DNA from: Lateolabrax maculatus
Taxonomy: Eukaryota; Chordata; Actinopteri; Acropomatiformes; Lateolabracidae
DNA: 64,000 nucleotides
Assembly: GCA_031216445.1 (NCBI GenBank)
Contig: CM062205.1
Coordinates: 21,965,501-22,029,500 of the forward strand
Direction: 5' to 3'
Positions 37,085-54,449 of this stretch are shown here, piece after piece. Within the stretch, counting starts at the first letter, position 1; the number at the start of each line of letters is the position of its first letter. The notes below the pieces were generated by a model. It saw only the letters and a list, made by a program, of their open reading frames with translations, was not told where the DNA came from and made no database searches. The position numbers and the translations under genes are program-made.

Positions 37085-39504
37085 GACGACACTGTAAATG
37101 GAGGTGAATTCTGATCAGATTTATTGTGCAAAAGGGGTGTAGGTCCGTCTGGAAATGTTTGGTCTCCTGACAAAATGTGATTCTCGACCTCAATTCAGAT
37201 TCATCTAAGTTCAGCATCAGCTCCATGTATTTGAGAGTAAATACTCGCCCTTTTCCTCCCTTTAGCAGCACCCCTGCCATAAACTAAAAATCCATTATTC
37301 ATCACAGAGAGAGTGTGATTTGTAAAGATGTTATAGTATAGTGTATATACTACACAGTGTATACCATATATGATGTCTATAGCATTCATACTAATAAAAA
37401 AGATTCTTCCAAGGTTTTGCTTTTGATATGTCAGACAGAAAATCACTGAGAAGCTGATTCTGACATCAAAACTTTACAAAGCACAACTTTGAGCACAGAC
37501 TTGTGCATCAGAAACTTTAATAAATGAGACCCCTGGTGTAAACAAACCAAGAGAAAATTTGTGTTTTCTTCTAACTTACTGTATAACTTAAGGCTGTGGT
37601 GCAAGGATGCATTTGTGAGGCGACTGAGGTAAAGCACACTGCAGCTGTAAAATCTGTCTAGATGTGGAGAACAACAAGGTGCGTTAGAAGATAAGATGTT
37701 ACTGTAGTCATGGCTCTTGGCAAAAAATGTCAAAAATGTAGCTGAAAGTAGGCTGACGTAGTTTAAAAATCACTGCGTCATCGTCTCACCCACGTTGCTT
37801 GTTTTGGCTGAAGAAAAAGTCTCAGGCACTCATCTTTTTACAAAGTGAGACGACTCCAGCAGCCTGCGTGCCACCTGTGCTTTGCATATGGCGGCTGTAA
37901 TTGGTCCTAGTCTCGATGTTTTGGGTCAGCAGCTATGTGGGACAGACCTCCTGCTGTCCCACATACTGTAGCTGTTGGGTTCATGGCTGCTGCTGCTGCA
38001 GGCTGATAAAAAGGCTACAAATCTGACCACCAACAGGAAGCAGGAAGATCTGAAACTAACTAGTGATGTGGGGATTTAAAAGTCTATGACGGGGTTTCTG
38101 AACGCGTCCTGGCCTGGGACATTTTCAGATCCCAAAATTCTTCTCTCCGTCGAGAGATAACAGGACAGACGGAGCTTCAAATGAACTTTACACATTCTGA
38201 AGGGAAACATTTTTAACTCTTCTTTCATGGTCTTATCAAAAACAAGTCATGTCTTTCAAGAGTCTAAAGTTAAAAAACAAGAAATTTCTTACGTTATGAA
38301 TTAATAACTGAAGTTATTCATGTTTCTGGCATGTTAAAGGTTTGTTTACATCAGTAACGTGTGTTAACACAGGAGTAAAACAGGTCTATATTTGCAGTTA
38401 TGGTCTACAGGGAAACACAATACACTTATTTTTGTGCAGTACTAGTGAATATATTTGTAACAAACATGGTCAAAAAAATGTATAACTGGTCCTTTAAATC
38501 TAACAAGATAACTAGAGGAGCAAACATTTTCATTACGTTACAATAAATGATAATAAACATGAAATATGACAACAGACATTTTATCCACATCTGAGCACCA
38601 ACAAGCAGACCAGCAGTAAACTTCATCCTATTTCTGTAATGTTCTTTAGGGTTTCCTCCACCTTTCATTCACATTAGGTTCAAGGTAAAAATGTCATAAT
38701 TCAAACAAACGAGACGGTGCCTGATGATGTCTGTTACATCCTGTATGCAGAGTTAATTGTGTAGTGTTAGCTTACCTCATTATTACACTTTTTACATTAC
38801 ACATTTCTGTTCTTGACAGGAAGGAAAACAATCTGAAAAGAAAAGATGACAAAATACTCACGGTCAGTAAGGCTAATGACGATATTATTAAAACAATACC
38901 AATTACCTACCAGAGGAAGAAGAGATGGAACGGCTGAAGCAGCATGTGATTGGTGACAAATATAATATAAATTTGGTTTTAAGTCTAAAAAAAAAAAAAT
39001 ACTCACCACATGTCACAAAGGAGAAAGAAATTGTGCTGGAGAAACTTCCCCTAGAAAGCAGCACTGCAGAGCTGAAAATCATGAAATGCATCCATAATTT
39101 AAAACGTGGCATTGTGATTTTTAAACAAACGTTATTATCTACTGCCAATCTAACATTTAATTTGAGAAATTGCTCTGCCATTGAAAAAATTAAAATGATG
39201 ATTTGATGAACTGTTCCTTTATGGCAGGTTTCACTGTATGGTTCACACCAGAACTCACTTAGATAATTATTAATACTAAAAAAATACTAATAGTGTTTTT
39301 TACAAGCTGCAGTCTGGAGGCAACTTCACATAAACTACAATAAAGCAGATGAGTAGGTTAAGATTTTTAATTAAAGGTCAATATCCAACCAAAACACTGG
39401 TCCAATCTAAAGTGTTACGCAGGGTCAGAATTACTTTTGTCACTGGTTAAATAATACAAAGATCTTAGCAACACATAAAAAAAGGTGTGTGAATCTGTGT
39501 AGCA

Positions 39505-39939
39505 GTGGTGGTAAATGAGAGGCTCATCACATGGGTTCACAATATTACGATGGATATTTAAAGAACCAAAAACACATGATTTATTCTACAAAGAGAGGTC
39601 TTTTCAGATAAAGGCAAGACGAATCATGAAAAATCAAACATGGAGTCGGATTTCTTCATCACTTCACTGACTGGAGAGCTTCTGAGCAGCAGTGCTGCCG
39701 CTGGTGGTCTCTCTCTGTCTGCCTGGAAGTAATTCGTTTTTTTTTTTTACTTGAACTTGGCCGACCTTTTTTTTTTGTTTTCAATCTAAAAATTCACTTA
39801 AGAAAATTGCCAACTTGTGAGTTTACGGTGTATTTTCAACATTCTTTCTGAAATACATGTTATGACTTGTCCAGGTTCTGTGACACATGCCATGATAGTC
39901 CATTACAGACTTATTAGCAAGTCTCTCATTTACCACCAC
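39505..39939. repeat. 17-bp inverted repeat about 400 bp apart
   Basis: GTGGTGGTAAATGAGAG at 39505-39521 is the exact reverse complement of 39923-39939. The flanks are not complementary. Confidence 0.8.
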
Positions 39940-40095
39940 CAGCTTTGTCTCTCAGTGGGACTATTTTTTGCCACTGATCCTCTTTTATAAAACACACTTA
40001 CAGTGCAATGACTTCTTCTAATTCAACTGGCGAGGAGATTTTACACCAATGCAAAGAGACAGTAGTGAGGTGAGACTGAAACACTTGTTCGATTT

Positions 40096-40162
40096 CACCA
40101 CAAGGTCCATTTACCTCAATTAGGTTTCGATTCAGAACAGAAACTAAATGGACCTTGTGGTG
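40096..40162. repeat. Perfect 18-bp inverted repeat (hairpin)
   Basis: CACCACAAGGTCCATTTA at 40096-40113 is exactly complementary to 40145-40162, with a 31-base loop. A direct copy of the second arm with one mismatch lies at 40349-40366. Confidence 0.9.
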
Positions 40163-41229
40163 AGATTGTTTCGTCGACTGCCATTTCCAAAATCAAAAAT
40201 TCATTTTAAATCTCAATTTTAAGACAACATGGATGAGAAATCCTTAAAGTGCTGAGAAAAAAAGAGCATCTACAATACCATGATAACTGGACAAACCCCA
40301 CTGGCTTTGGAAGATGATGCTATATGATTGAAAGCTCCAGAGGGCCACTAAATGGGCCTTGTGGTGGGATTTTTTTTATCAGCTCTCAAAAAGGAGTAGT
40401 TTTAAAAGCCAGGCATCTCAGCTCCTCGAAAACTAATTATTCCTAGAAAAAGAATGCTGTCTTGCAGACAAACTACAGCCATTTTGTGCTATTAGAAACA
40501 CCTCGGATGATATCAGCGCATCAGTAAACAGGTTTTCTTTCCCGAAATGGATTTACTGCAGATTATTTATTAAGTTAAACCCTTCAACGTAACAAGCACA
40601 GAGGGGAAAGACATCATCATAAGTCAGAATCTGACAGCTGAGTATATAGGATGAAGCGGGGGCGGATAGATCGGAGCAACTCCTCTGAGAAATATTTACT
40701 AATTGTTATAATGTGTCTAATGCTGTCAGCGAGAAGTGAGAAAGGAGGAAAAAAAGGAAAAGATCTGTAACTAGAAAACACAAATGCAGCATTTCTGAGA
40801 ATTACATATCACCATGTAACCTTTGTTCAGCAAATATGAAATACAACGGGGGACATTTTTTTACCGATGTTATTGCCCCTGACAGCTCTGCTGAAAAACC
40901 GACAAAGCAGGAGATAATTATATTAGACTGTTTGGTGAAAGCAATAAAGACGAGATGACCTGAAAATGGGCAGACGCATGTTAAGTCTGCAAACAATCTC
41001 TGCTAACTTGGAATTAGACTCAGAGGATGAGGAGGAGGGGGGTCGTTTCATAAACAGCATCGCCATAATGTGAAGGAGGAAGAGAAAAAGAAAAAAAAAG
41101 AGCCTCATTATCAGCCAACTGCACCAGAGCAGCAGTGTGCAGGCTGTCAGGATGATCAGGATGGATTTACTCAAAGACTTGGAATCAAAGGGCAGAACCT
41201 AATCATCTGTTTACACCGTACAGGAGCTC

Positions 41230-42660
41230 CTGAGGCGGGGAGGGAGAGAAGACAGGGTCGGACAAGGGAGGGAGAGAAGGAGGGGACGAGAGGACGAGAG
41301 GACGAGAGGAAAGATGGGACATGGAGACAGAAGAAGTAAAAGGAGAGGAAATGACGGAGAGAAGGGAAAGGAAGGGGAGATAGAATAGATAGATGACATG
41401 GAAAGGGGGAGTGGAGTTGGGGGAGTGGGAGGAAAGAAAGACTTGAGAGAAGACAGGAAGCGAAAAGAGAGAAGGGAAGAGGAGGGAGCAGCGATAGAGG
41501 GTAAAAAGAAAGACAAGAGAAGCGAGAGGGATAGGTAATGAAAAGAGAAAACTGGAGAAAAGAATGGATGGAGAGGTAGAAGACTGGCAGGGGAACATGA
41601 GAAATATACAAATAAGAGGAGAAAGGAACTAATAAAGAGGGTTAGAAAGAAAGAAAAGGAGAAAGAAAAGGAGAGGGCTAGAGGAATGGTGGGAGATGGA
41701 GACAGGAGGAGAAAAGGGAGAAAAAGGAAAGGAGGAGGAAAGAGGGAAAGAAGGAGAGAGGAAAGAGAGGAAAGAGAGGAAAGGGCAGAAAGTAGAAATG
41801 GATGGAGGAGGGAGAGATGGAGTTAGTTTAGGGAAAGAAAGTGAGGAAAGAGAAGAAAGAAGACAAAGGAAGAGAAAGAGACATGAAAGAAGGGAAGAGC
41901 AATAAAGGGAACAAGAAAGAGGGAAATAACAGCGGAGAAAGAGGAAAAGAACAGGAGACAGGAGGACAGCAGGAAGAAATGAAGGAAGGAAAGAAGAGGG
42001 AGGATGATACGAGTGGTAAAGATGGGAGATGGAGAAAGTGGGAGGAAAGAAAGAGTGGAGAGAAGAGGGAGGAGGAAAGGGATGAGGGAGGGCCAACAGG
42101 AGAGATGTGGGTGATGGAAGAAATTTAAAAGAAGGAGGGAAGAAAAGGACAACATGCGGAGAGGCAGGAGAGGTGAGGGTTGAAAGAAGAGGGGGAGAGA
42201 GAGGGTGATAACAAGAAAACGTAACACTAGGAAGCGAGGGAGGAAAAAGTTGAAGGGGGAAGGAGCGGCGAGAGGAGGAAGAGAAAAGAAAGGAGAGGTG
42301 AGGTAGAGATGGAGGAGATGGAAAAATGAAAGATGTAGATAGGAGAATGGGGTGAGTGGGAGAAGTGTGAGAGGGGGAGAAGAGGAGGTGTAAGACAAGA
42401 ACAGAGGAGGAAAGAGGGAAGGAAGAGGAAAGAGGTGTCAGACAGAGCGGGAGCAGGTGAAAGAACAAGAGAGGAAGGGAAAGAGCGAGGAGAGGAAACA
42501 AGAGGCTCAGAGGCAAAAGAGAAACAGATCAGGAGTGAAAGGGAGAAAGGAGTGGGAGAGAGAGACAAAGAGACACGGGGTGAGGGAGAAGGAGGGAGGG
42601 ATGGAGAGGTGGGAGACGGAGAGATTAAAGGGAGAGAAAGAATGAAAGAGAGATGCAGGA
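41230..42660 (+). repeat. Polypurine tract of about 1.4 kb
   Basis: The + strand consists almost entirely of A and G in units such as GGAGA, GAAAG and GAGGA; one part repeats GAGGACGA three times. The long frames on the opposite strand, up to 295 codons and rich in S, L, P and F, are products of this composition. Confidence 0.9.
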
Positions 42661-43715
42661 TGACTGGTGATGAATAATTGCTGGTGAGAACACAGCAGCT
42701 CAGCGACACTCAGCCTCTCCCGCCGCCGCTTAGCTGGAGGGCTCGGGAACATCAGCGGCGGCTTTAAAAATAGCAGCGATTATTTGAAAACAAGCCTGGG
42801 GAAAAGTGTATTTACAAATAATAATTCTCAACATTTGTCTCATCCTACCTGGAGCCGCAGACGGGCGTGTGGTGTCACAATACGACAATCCAACATGAAA
42901 AACTTTTTGTCTCTCACTTTTAATCCAGAGTGAGACATCATTGCGCCGACCGAGCAGACTGACAGGAAGCGTGGTTCAGATGTTTGTGGTCGCACGATCT
43001 TTCCTGTAGCGTCCCCATCCGGTCAACAACTCAGCTTGACCTAATAAATCATGTTCCCCAGAGGATGAGCCGTTATACTCGGGACAGTGTTGTTCAATGC
43101 TGCTCTCAGGTCAAATTGTCAACTAAGAGGCATTGGCATTATTGACCTGATGATGATCCATTCAATATTTGTGAAGGTATTTCTGTCTGTGGTGGTGGAC
43201 TGCTTGAGCTTTTACTGTAGCACCACCACCAGACCAAAATGTAAAGTTCTACACAACAGATGTCAGAAATGCAATAAGATTGCCGCGAAAATTTGTGAGC
43301 ACTTTTGTTTCCTAAAACCCTTTCCATTGTGGACACCACATATAGTTTCCTTTTCTGCCAAACTCAAGCCAAATAAAAACTTTCCAACGAAGCAGACTGC
43401 CGTGAAGTTTCATGAGGACATTTACGCTCCTCAGAGGATTTACGCAGTGGATTTTAAAGAGTCCCTGAACTCCAGCCAACACTGCAATTGCAGCCTCTAG
43501 GGGCAGCGAACAGGGCTTGTTTTTGTAGTTACACCATCAAAGAAAACCTTTTCGATTTTAGTGTACTTACTTGAAAAGCATCTTACCAGAAACTGCATAT
43601 TACGAGGCACTACCCCTCTGGCACTCCAGGCAGATTCAAACAAGCACCACAGGAGAAGTTTGAAATTGGGTAAAATGTAATTATTGAGACAAACAACGAT
43701 GGTTGGATTTTCACA

Positions 43716-43721
43716 TTTAAT
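43716..43721 (-). terminator. atrn: Candidate atrn polyadenylation signal (ATTAAA)
   Basis: ATTAAA on the - strand is followed after about 25 bases by GTTGTTTGTC. This would give a 3' UTR of about 6.6 kb. The signal near 47317 is an alternative. Confidence 0.25.
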
Positions 43722-45204
43722 AATAGACAAAAATGTTCTGTCATTCTTTTATGTACATCAGTAATTACAAGTTCAGTAAGCTATTATCCTCAAGTTTTAC
43801 ACTTAGTTTCATCAGCTTCTAGTAATGCTTGTTCATCTTTACACTGCTGTCTTACATACAAAATATGCTATGTACTGCAGTCACATTTATAAAAGCCTGG
43901 AGAGGTTTGCCATAAATGATTTTTCAAAACCATTCAACAAATTTCATTCACAATACGTTCTCATTATTTACAAAAAACAGCAATTGCTAAATTATACATA
44001 TTAACAAACTACTTCCTCAGTATATATAATGCCGCTATACAAAGAGAGAGACAGAAAGAAAGAGAAAGAACGAACCAAAGAAAGAGGGTAATGCCTGATT
44101 TTACAATGACCTTATTCTGATGCTTTAACCTGCGTATCAAAGCATTTTAAATACATAATAATGCTGCCAGAGTTTGAGAAGACTATTGTGAGTATTAGGG
44201 AGATGTCCAGTAACTAATCACACTTTATAAATATGCATTTGCTGTACATTGCGGTCAGTTAATACAGAGATTAATAAGCTGAAATAAGGCCACTGTAAAG
44301 TTTAAGTTTTACCCGATAAAGTTTGAGGCTTGGAAAGTGGGACGACACAGAGGGAGTTGCTCTCGTCTTTAAATCGAAACAAATCTGACAGGTATGGCGG
44401 CACGATGGCAGACAGTGTAAAGGGTTCCTACACATTTCCTTTTGCAAACATCCACACTTCCTCTCATATATTTTGAGCAGCTCGGGGGCCACTTCACACT
44501 CGGGCTGCTCCAAATGGTGGCGAGGGGTAATCATCTGGAAAATCTGAACTTTAGGACCCGGGAATCCTATAATGCAACATCAGTACATTGCACACAGTAA
44601 AGTTCATGTTTACCAACAGGGCTGGGCTTCGATGCGTTAGACCCGAGCGGGGAAGTCAAAAGATTCAACCTTAGTGAGCCCAGCTACTCTGGACAGAGCA
44701 AAGGTTTCTATTGTGCTCTTAAATTCTGATTTGTCTCTTCTATGGGGTCTCAGTTAGGAGGCCCGGGCATTTTTTACGTAATAAATGTGTAATTTTAAAC
44801 ACCAGTCACACCAACACAGGACTTTTAAGTTATGTCCTTTTCCAATAGGACTGAAGATACCTGCACTGAGCCCAACCATTCATGACCATTCAAAGCCTCC
44901 TGGTGCAGTGTGAGTGACTCTCCACAATACAGCACAGCAAGATAAAAGTGGGTGATCATGTGTTTGGAGGTCTGCTAGTTTGCACAAACCGCAGCAAGTC
45001 TAACAGCACTAACAGCTCACTGTGGCGGCTTCTGCAAGAGAAACAAAATAGCATCTTGTTGTGTAGACGAACAAAGCTGCGCTAACTCAGTGACCAATGC
45101 ATTGCATTTCCTGTGGGTGCTCCAGATTAAGTTTTCCACCAGGAAACCAGTGGGAGGCTTTTTATTGTGAAGCAGCCATAGGAAATGTTTGGTTTGGATC
45201 AGCA

Positions 45205-45370
45205 GTAACGTAAAGGTACCCTGTGGAGTTTTTGACCACTAGTGGCACTATCAATGTTTTTATGACTGGGTCAATACATATTCCTGAATGATTTCACACT
45301 ATTCCACTGATCCACAGGTGGTGGTATTGTGTCGAAACACAGCAATGTGGCAGCAAAGGCCTATATATAT
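45205..45370. repeat. Dispersed repeat piece with GACCACTAGTGGCACTAT
   Basis: AAAGGTACCCTGTGGAGTTT and GACCACTAGTGGCACTAT form a phrase that I know from fish repeats. The extent is approximate. Confidence 0.4.
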
Positions 45371-46080
45371 ATACACACACACGTAAAAGCCATCAGTTAA
45401 CAATGAAATAAGGCTGATATCTGAAAGTACGAACAGAAACACAGGAGTAAAGCTAAACTCCAAACCACAGAGATATTAAGAGCTGTACGGTCACGGGACC
45501 ACAACAGCCTGGCTCGGCGTGGCTAACCCCTGCTGTGAGGTTGCAGTTAAATGCATGTGTTCACTGCTTGGCATGGCTAAAAGCGGACTAAACTGGGCCT
45601 GTGGAAAAACAGCAATTAATGTGGCTGATTAGACCTCTTTAAAGGATCTGCTGAGGACACCAAACCAATGTGGGCCGGACACAAAACCTAATTTATCCGA
45701 TTATTGACATCATGAATCTGTTAAATACCCAAGTCTCGATTAATTTTCTAAATCTCATAATTACTCAAGAATAGCCACAACAGCCAGATTCTGAACTGGT
45801 CATTACTGTACTTAATTAGACTAACAAATCTGGAATGGCACAACATGGGGAGGAAGAAATACAATGCACTTTCATATTAAAAACCATGTTATTATATTGT
45901 GATTTAGCTCATACTGTCCAGCCCTATCATAGAGGTATAATTGAGTCCCAGCCCAACAGCTGTAACAAAACTAAAAAACGTTGAGGGAGATGTCGGTCAA
46001 ACCCTGTCTGTGGACGCCCACACACCTGAAAAGACGTCTAATCAGCCAAAAATAAATGAAAACGCCTGTGTAGGTGGACC

Positions 46081-46095
46081 GGGGGGGGGGGGGGG
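46081..46095 (+). repeat. G15 homopolymer
   Basis: Fifteen G in a row, on the strand opposite to atrn transcription. Confidence 0.9.
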
Positions 46096-46705
46096 AACTA
46101 TTGAATTTCTGTTTTTTTCTTAATATTCCTAATCACTTTTGATGCTTTGAGACTTTGCAGGCCTGTGTAGGAACCCAGTGTGAGGCTGCTGACAACAGAT
46201 TTGGGTCAAATAGTATTTACAGATAATAGAATTTGGTTTTCATCACTTGCGCTTTGAAATGGGTGACACAGGCCACACAGGACAACAAAATAAAATAAAT
46301 AGTTTAGTTGGTCAAGGAAGTGTTACATTAATCATAGCATCGAGGTGAAAACAATCTAAGATTGATTCGTAGACACTATCAGACCCAGGATCTGCTTGTC
46401 TGAACCATCGGGCAGGAATAGATGATGGTTTGCGAGGCTCTGGGCAGGCATCTTCTTTCCAAGTTCAGTGTCCTGCTCAATACATCTTCAACAAGACAAA
46501 CCAGCTCTTACATGTTCTGACCCGTGACCTCAGTTACTGTGCTGTCTGTGTGTTAACCACTGAACCGCCCTGTCACCCCGGGGCAGAGAGGAACCGATGA
46601 CAGGCTGCTGGGACTTACAAACCGCCTCCAGCGAGCTCCAGTTTACAGATTCACCGTGGCTGCACAGGCGGTTTAACATTTTACATTCATGTACAAAAGT
46701 TAAAA

Positions 46706-46733
46706 TAAACAAACAAACAAACAAACAAAAAAA
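46706..46733 (+). repeat. (CAAA)n microsatellite
   Basis: Five AAAC units in a row, running into poly-A. Confidence 0.85.
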
Positions 46734-49706
46734 CACAATCTTCATTCTTTTGAAATTATTACTACAGTACATTTGAATCCGCCGTACAACAGATTCATAT
46801 ATAAATAGTTTCTTTGTAAAATGAAATCTTTGCTTCGTGTGAAACAAAATAAAATGTACAACTCAAGATGACTGCGGTTATACATTCTGTCACTGAATAA
46901 TGTTACAGGAGAATGCAATAAAGTGATTTTCTAAAAAGTGAGCATCATGAACAGGTAGTGTTTTTTTCAAATGTAAAGAGACATTATGGAATTAAACATT
47001 TCACCTACAGCAAATCAAATATATGAGATGTTGACTGATCACAGAGCAGAGAAGCTGCAGAGGACAGAGATGTAGTACATGTGCACTTCAGGCGTTACAG
47101 AGCAGCACATCGCCCATTCGATTGATGGGTCATGTGACTTTGCAGGTTATCTTCGCTCGCCTCTCTCTTATCTCCATCAGCTCAGAGCCACATTTTCACC
47201 CCATTTGATTGTTAATTGTTGCTTTTGTTCTAAGCTGCTTGGAGCCCCAGATGAGTGTTTTTACTAAATATAGGCGTCTCATGAATTATGCCAATTTCCC
47301 AAACAAAAGGGAAAAACTTTATTGACCAGGAAACTAAATGTTACTTAAGTTAGTGTAAGTGGTATCATTTCTGCTAAGGCTGAAGAATACCGTTGCCTTC
47401 CTAGAGCTACAGAGCCTTCTACAACCCCAAACGCTCTATTGTCAACATTTTACCATCTAACAACAGTTTTCAAATTGAATAGCACCTCCAAACAATGCTT
47501 GGTTACCTGCCAAACAGACTGGTAGAGTAGACAAACATTAAGTCAAAAAACACCTCTGCAAACCTGAGAGAAAGCAGAGCGAGGAGGACAACCTGTCCTG
47601 CTTTCAGACGGACTAGAGTAATGTATTTAACTTGGAAGGACTCTGCAACCTGGGATGTTTTTCTTACAATTTGACCAAACTTTCTCACCTTCTGTTAATG
47701 ACTGATGGTTATTTTGCACCATCAAGTCTCGACAGAAAGAAACGACAGAACAAACATCAAACTCTTAACCAGGAATGATGGCTGAAGAAGGGCTGCTCTT
47801 GTGGAGAAAAAATAATACAGAGGAAACGTGTAGTGCTCTGATTCCTTAGTGCAAGTATGAACAGAGCCAACTCCTTAATGGCGCGATGCTCGCTGGGGTC
47901 ACTGAATGGAGTTGTGAGCACATCCAGCTCTCTATAATTACAGAATGTCAACTTTGTTCATGCTTTCTGCTCTGACCTTTTCCCAGTGCTTAAAGTGTGC
48001 CCTTTAACCAGACGGTGAGCAGTTCTAGTATGCTGAACACATGTGAGAGCCTGGAACTAAATACGACGCGTTTTTTAGGGCAAAATGTTATATTACCGCA
48101 CTTCTCGGAGAGCGGGAAGTTAATAACTTTGTGAGGCAAGAGGAGATATATTTTCTATGTCGGTGCATGCCTCTGCAACTTATATTCTGCAAAGAAGACC
48201 TATGTGTACTAATTCAAGCCTGCTCTAATATTCATAGCTGAAGGAGAAAAGACGAAAAGGCAAGAAACACAGATCTGACACCCTGATGCCCTTACTAAAC
48301 AGAAAATGACATCGCAAAGCAATAGCTCTGTTTCAAACTAGCAGCCTGAGTTTTTTTTTCTTTTTTTGTGTCTTGTATTTGTCTCGTGTTTTTCATTCTG
48401 TGGTTTCCCTCATTTTCCCTGGTTGACGAAAAAAAAAAAAGTAGTGTTTCCTTAAAAATGGACCTGTGATTTCAGATAAGGACTGTGCAAGGAGCAGGTA
48501 GAGCAGATACAAAAGGAAGGCTTAGAGCAACCTCACACATGGAGCACAAAAAACGGAGCAAGCCCAAAAGACCAGGCAACAACATCATTTCAAGAGGCAA
48601 TTTCAAGAAAAACCAATGAAGGCTTTTCTTCTTGTCGCCTTTTTTTAAAATAATTTTGTTTTAAATCGATACACAAGCTCTTCCGCGAGAGGTCAATTGA
48701 AAAGTCCCATTTATCAAAGGTGCAAATACGGAAACAGACGCTGAAACCTGCATTGTGGCTGCTCACTCTGCTAACGTATGTATGTGCTTCATGTTCAGAG
48801 TTGTTGCCCCGGTGCCGTTTAAATGTGGCCCTTAGCAGCTCCACCGCAGCTGCATCAATATGAGCACAGACGGGACTGCGGCAGGGGCTAATTGGGCAGC
48901 CGTAGATAGCTCAGGGACATGGAACAACCACCATCGAACGGCATGGGGAGAGCAACAGGGTTTCTGGCATTGTGGGTGGGAGAGATGCGTTGCATTTGGG
49001 GGGACATGGGGGCAGCAATTGGGGGCAGCAATTAGAGGCTATGGATTTCTTAGGCAACGATCACAAAGGATGCTGAACCGTTGCCCCGGCTCTCCTCGCG
49101 TGGATCAGCCTAATCACTTCAGTCAATCAGAGTCAGACAATCTATAGGAAGCCTGTTTCACATGAGCCCGAGGCGCAGCGCTGCCAAAGGGACAATCGTT
49201 AAACACTGGAGGGTTTTCCCACCACCGACTGTTCTGTTGTGCGTGTGAGAGCCCTGCTTGTGCACCTGTGTGTGCAGAGCCATTGGCTTTCATTGCAACT
49301 GGAGGACTAATTGGCTGGAAAAGTTTCAATCGGCAGCCGGGCAGCCGTGGACGAGATGTTTGCTGTGGTCTTGTTTTGTAAGGCGGTCGGATCGGCAGCC
49401 AGATGGCCACAGAGGCGGAGAGAGACGGGTGGAGGCAAAGCTCCGGACAGGCCACGGAGGAGACGGCGGCAGAAGACACACAGGCCGATTAGAAATGTCA
49501 CAGACTCTTTAGATGGGCTTTGGCTGCACGGCCAGCTTCCTACAGTGGATCCTCATTAAAGAAAGACTGAACATGCTGTTAGCTCGCTCGGAGGCTAAAC
49601 TGTACAGGACTCTGGTGACAACAGCCCTCAGTGCTGAGCTGTGAACATGACAGCAGGCGACAATGGGCTACAAATGGGTACAAGAGCCGGGAAAGTTGGT
49701 TTTTGG

Positions 49707-49708
<2 letters not shown>

Positions 49709-49742
<34 letters not shown>
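49709..49742 (+). repeat. (GT)17 microsatellite in the putative atrn 3' UTR
   Basis: Seventeen GT units are followed by an imperfect extension to 49755. In the atrn transcript this would read (CA)n, about 550 bases after the stop codon. Confidence 0.95.
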
Positions 49743-49747
<5 letters not shown>

Positions 49748-50295
49748 TGTGTGTGCATGTGCAGCTGAAGGTGTCCACTTTGTTCCTGCCTTCAAAATAA
49801 ATCAATACAAAACAAACAAAAAATAACAACAACAATAACTTAAGTAAAATCAGAATATAGGGGGTTGCAAAGTCTCTGGATTTTTCCAAAACTACGAGAC
49901 GAGGATCTCTTCTAGCAGCAAGCCGTGGCCGCCTCGACTCTAACGAGGCGGTGTCGACAAATGTAAAATGTTTTTCTTTTTTTTTTTAGGGGAAAGGATT
50001 AATTCAGCACCCGCTCTGTCACTCCCTCCCCTGCTCCCCCTCGCTTTGTGTCCAGTTTCTGTCATTCAGTTCGTGGGGACCCATAGTTCCCGCAGGAGGA
50101 GAGGGAGGGGAAGCCCGCTGAAGCTCCGGTCCGCCCGATGACTCGGCCCCTCACCAAAACGGTCCAGTCCTGCGTCCCAGCATGCACCTCTCCGTGCCAG
50201 AGCGGAGCTCGTGGAAGTCTCTGAAGGAGGGGGCCGAGGCGGGGGGCTGGTGGGACAGCGCTGGGTGGCGGGGTGGTAGAGGACAGGGGGCGCGG

Positions 50296-54449
<4,154 letters not shown>

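Larger units (their letters stand above)
33870..37105 (+). other. gfra4: Probable gfra4 3' UTR (end uncertain)
   Basis: The segment follows the gfra4 stop codon. It starts G-rich and becomes AT-rich. AATAAA signals lie at 34621-34626, 35737-35742 and 37079-37084, so the UTR may be about 0.8, 1.9 or 3.2 kb long. An inverted-repeat element at about 35610-36830 lies inside the longest version. Open frames here, including a - strand frame of 149 codons at 34874-35323, show no family pattern. Confidence 0.4.
37106..43700. other. Intergenic region between gfra4 and atrn
   Basis: I see no exon here. The region contains an inverted-repeat pair at 39505-39521 and 39923-39939, a perfect hairpin at 40096-40162 with a third copy at 40349-40366, and the purine tract at about 41230-42660. 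The open frame at 43087-43500 (137 codons) is not recognisable. Confidence 0.5.
43701..50295 (-). other. atrn: atrn 3' UTR plus flank (end uncertain)
   Basis: The sequence follows the atrn stop on the - strand. Candidate signals on that strand are AATAAA (tttatt on +) near 47317 and ATTAAA at 43716-43721, the latter with a GT-rich stretch just downstream. Attractin transcripts of mammals have 3' UTRs of several kilobases, so either end is possible. The region also holds a (CAAA)n run (46706-46733), a G15 run (46081-46095) and a (GT)17 run (49709-49742). Confidence 0.35.

Noticed and set aside
41171..42709. Long - strand open frames (up to 295 codons) rich in S, L, P and F
   Set aside because: They are the translation of a polypyrimidine strand. 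There are no domains and no splice context, and the frames overlap one another in several registers.
43087..43500. + strand frame of 137 codons
   Set aside because: No family pattern and no splice or promoter context seen. I cannot exclude a repeat-derived fragment.
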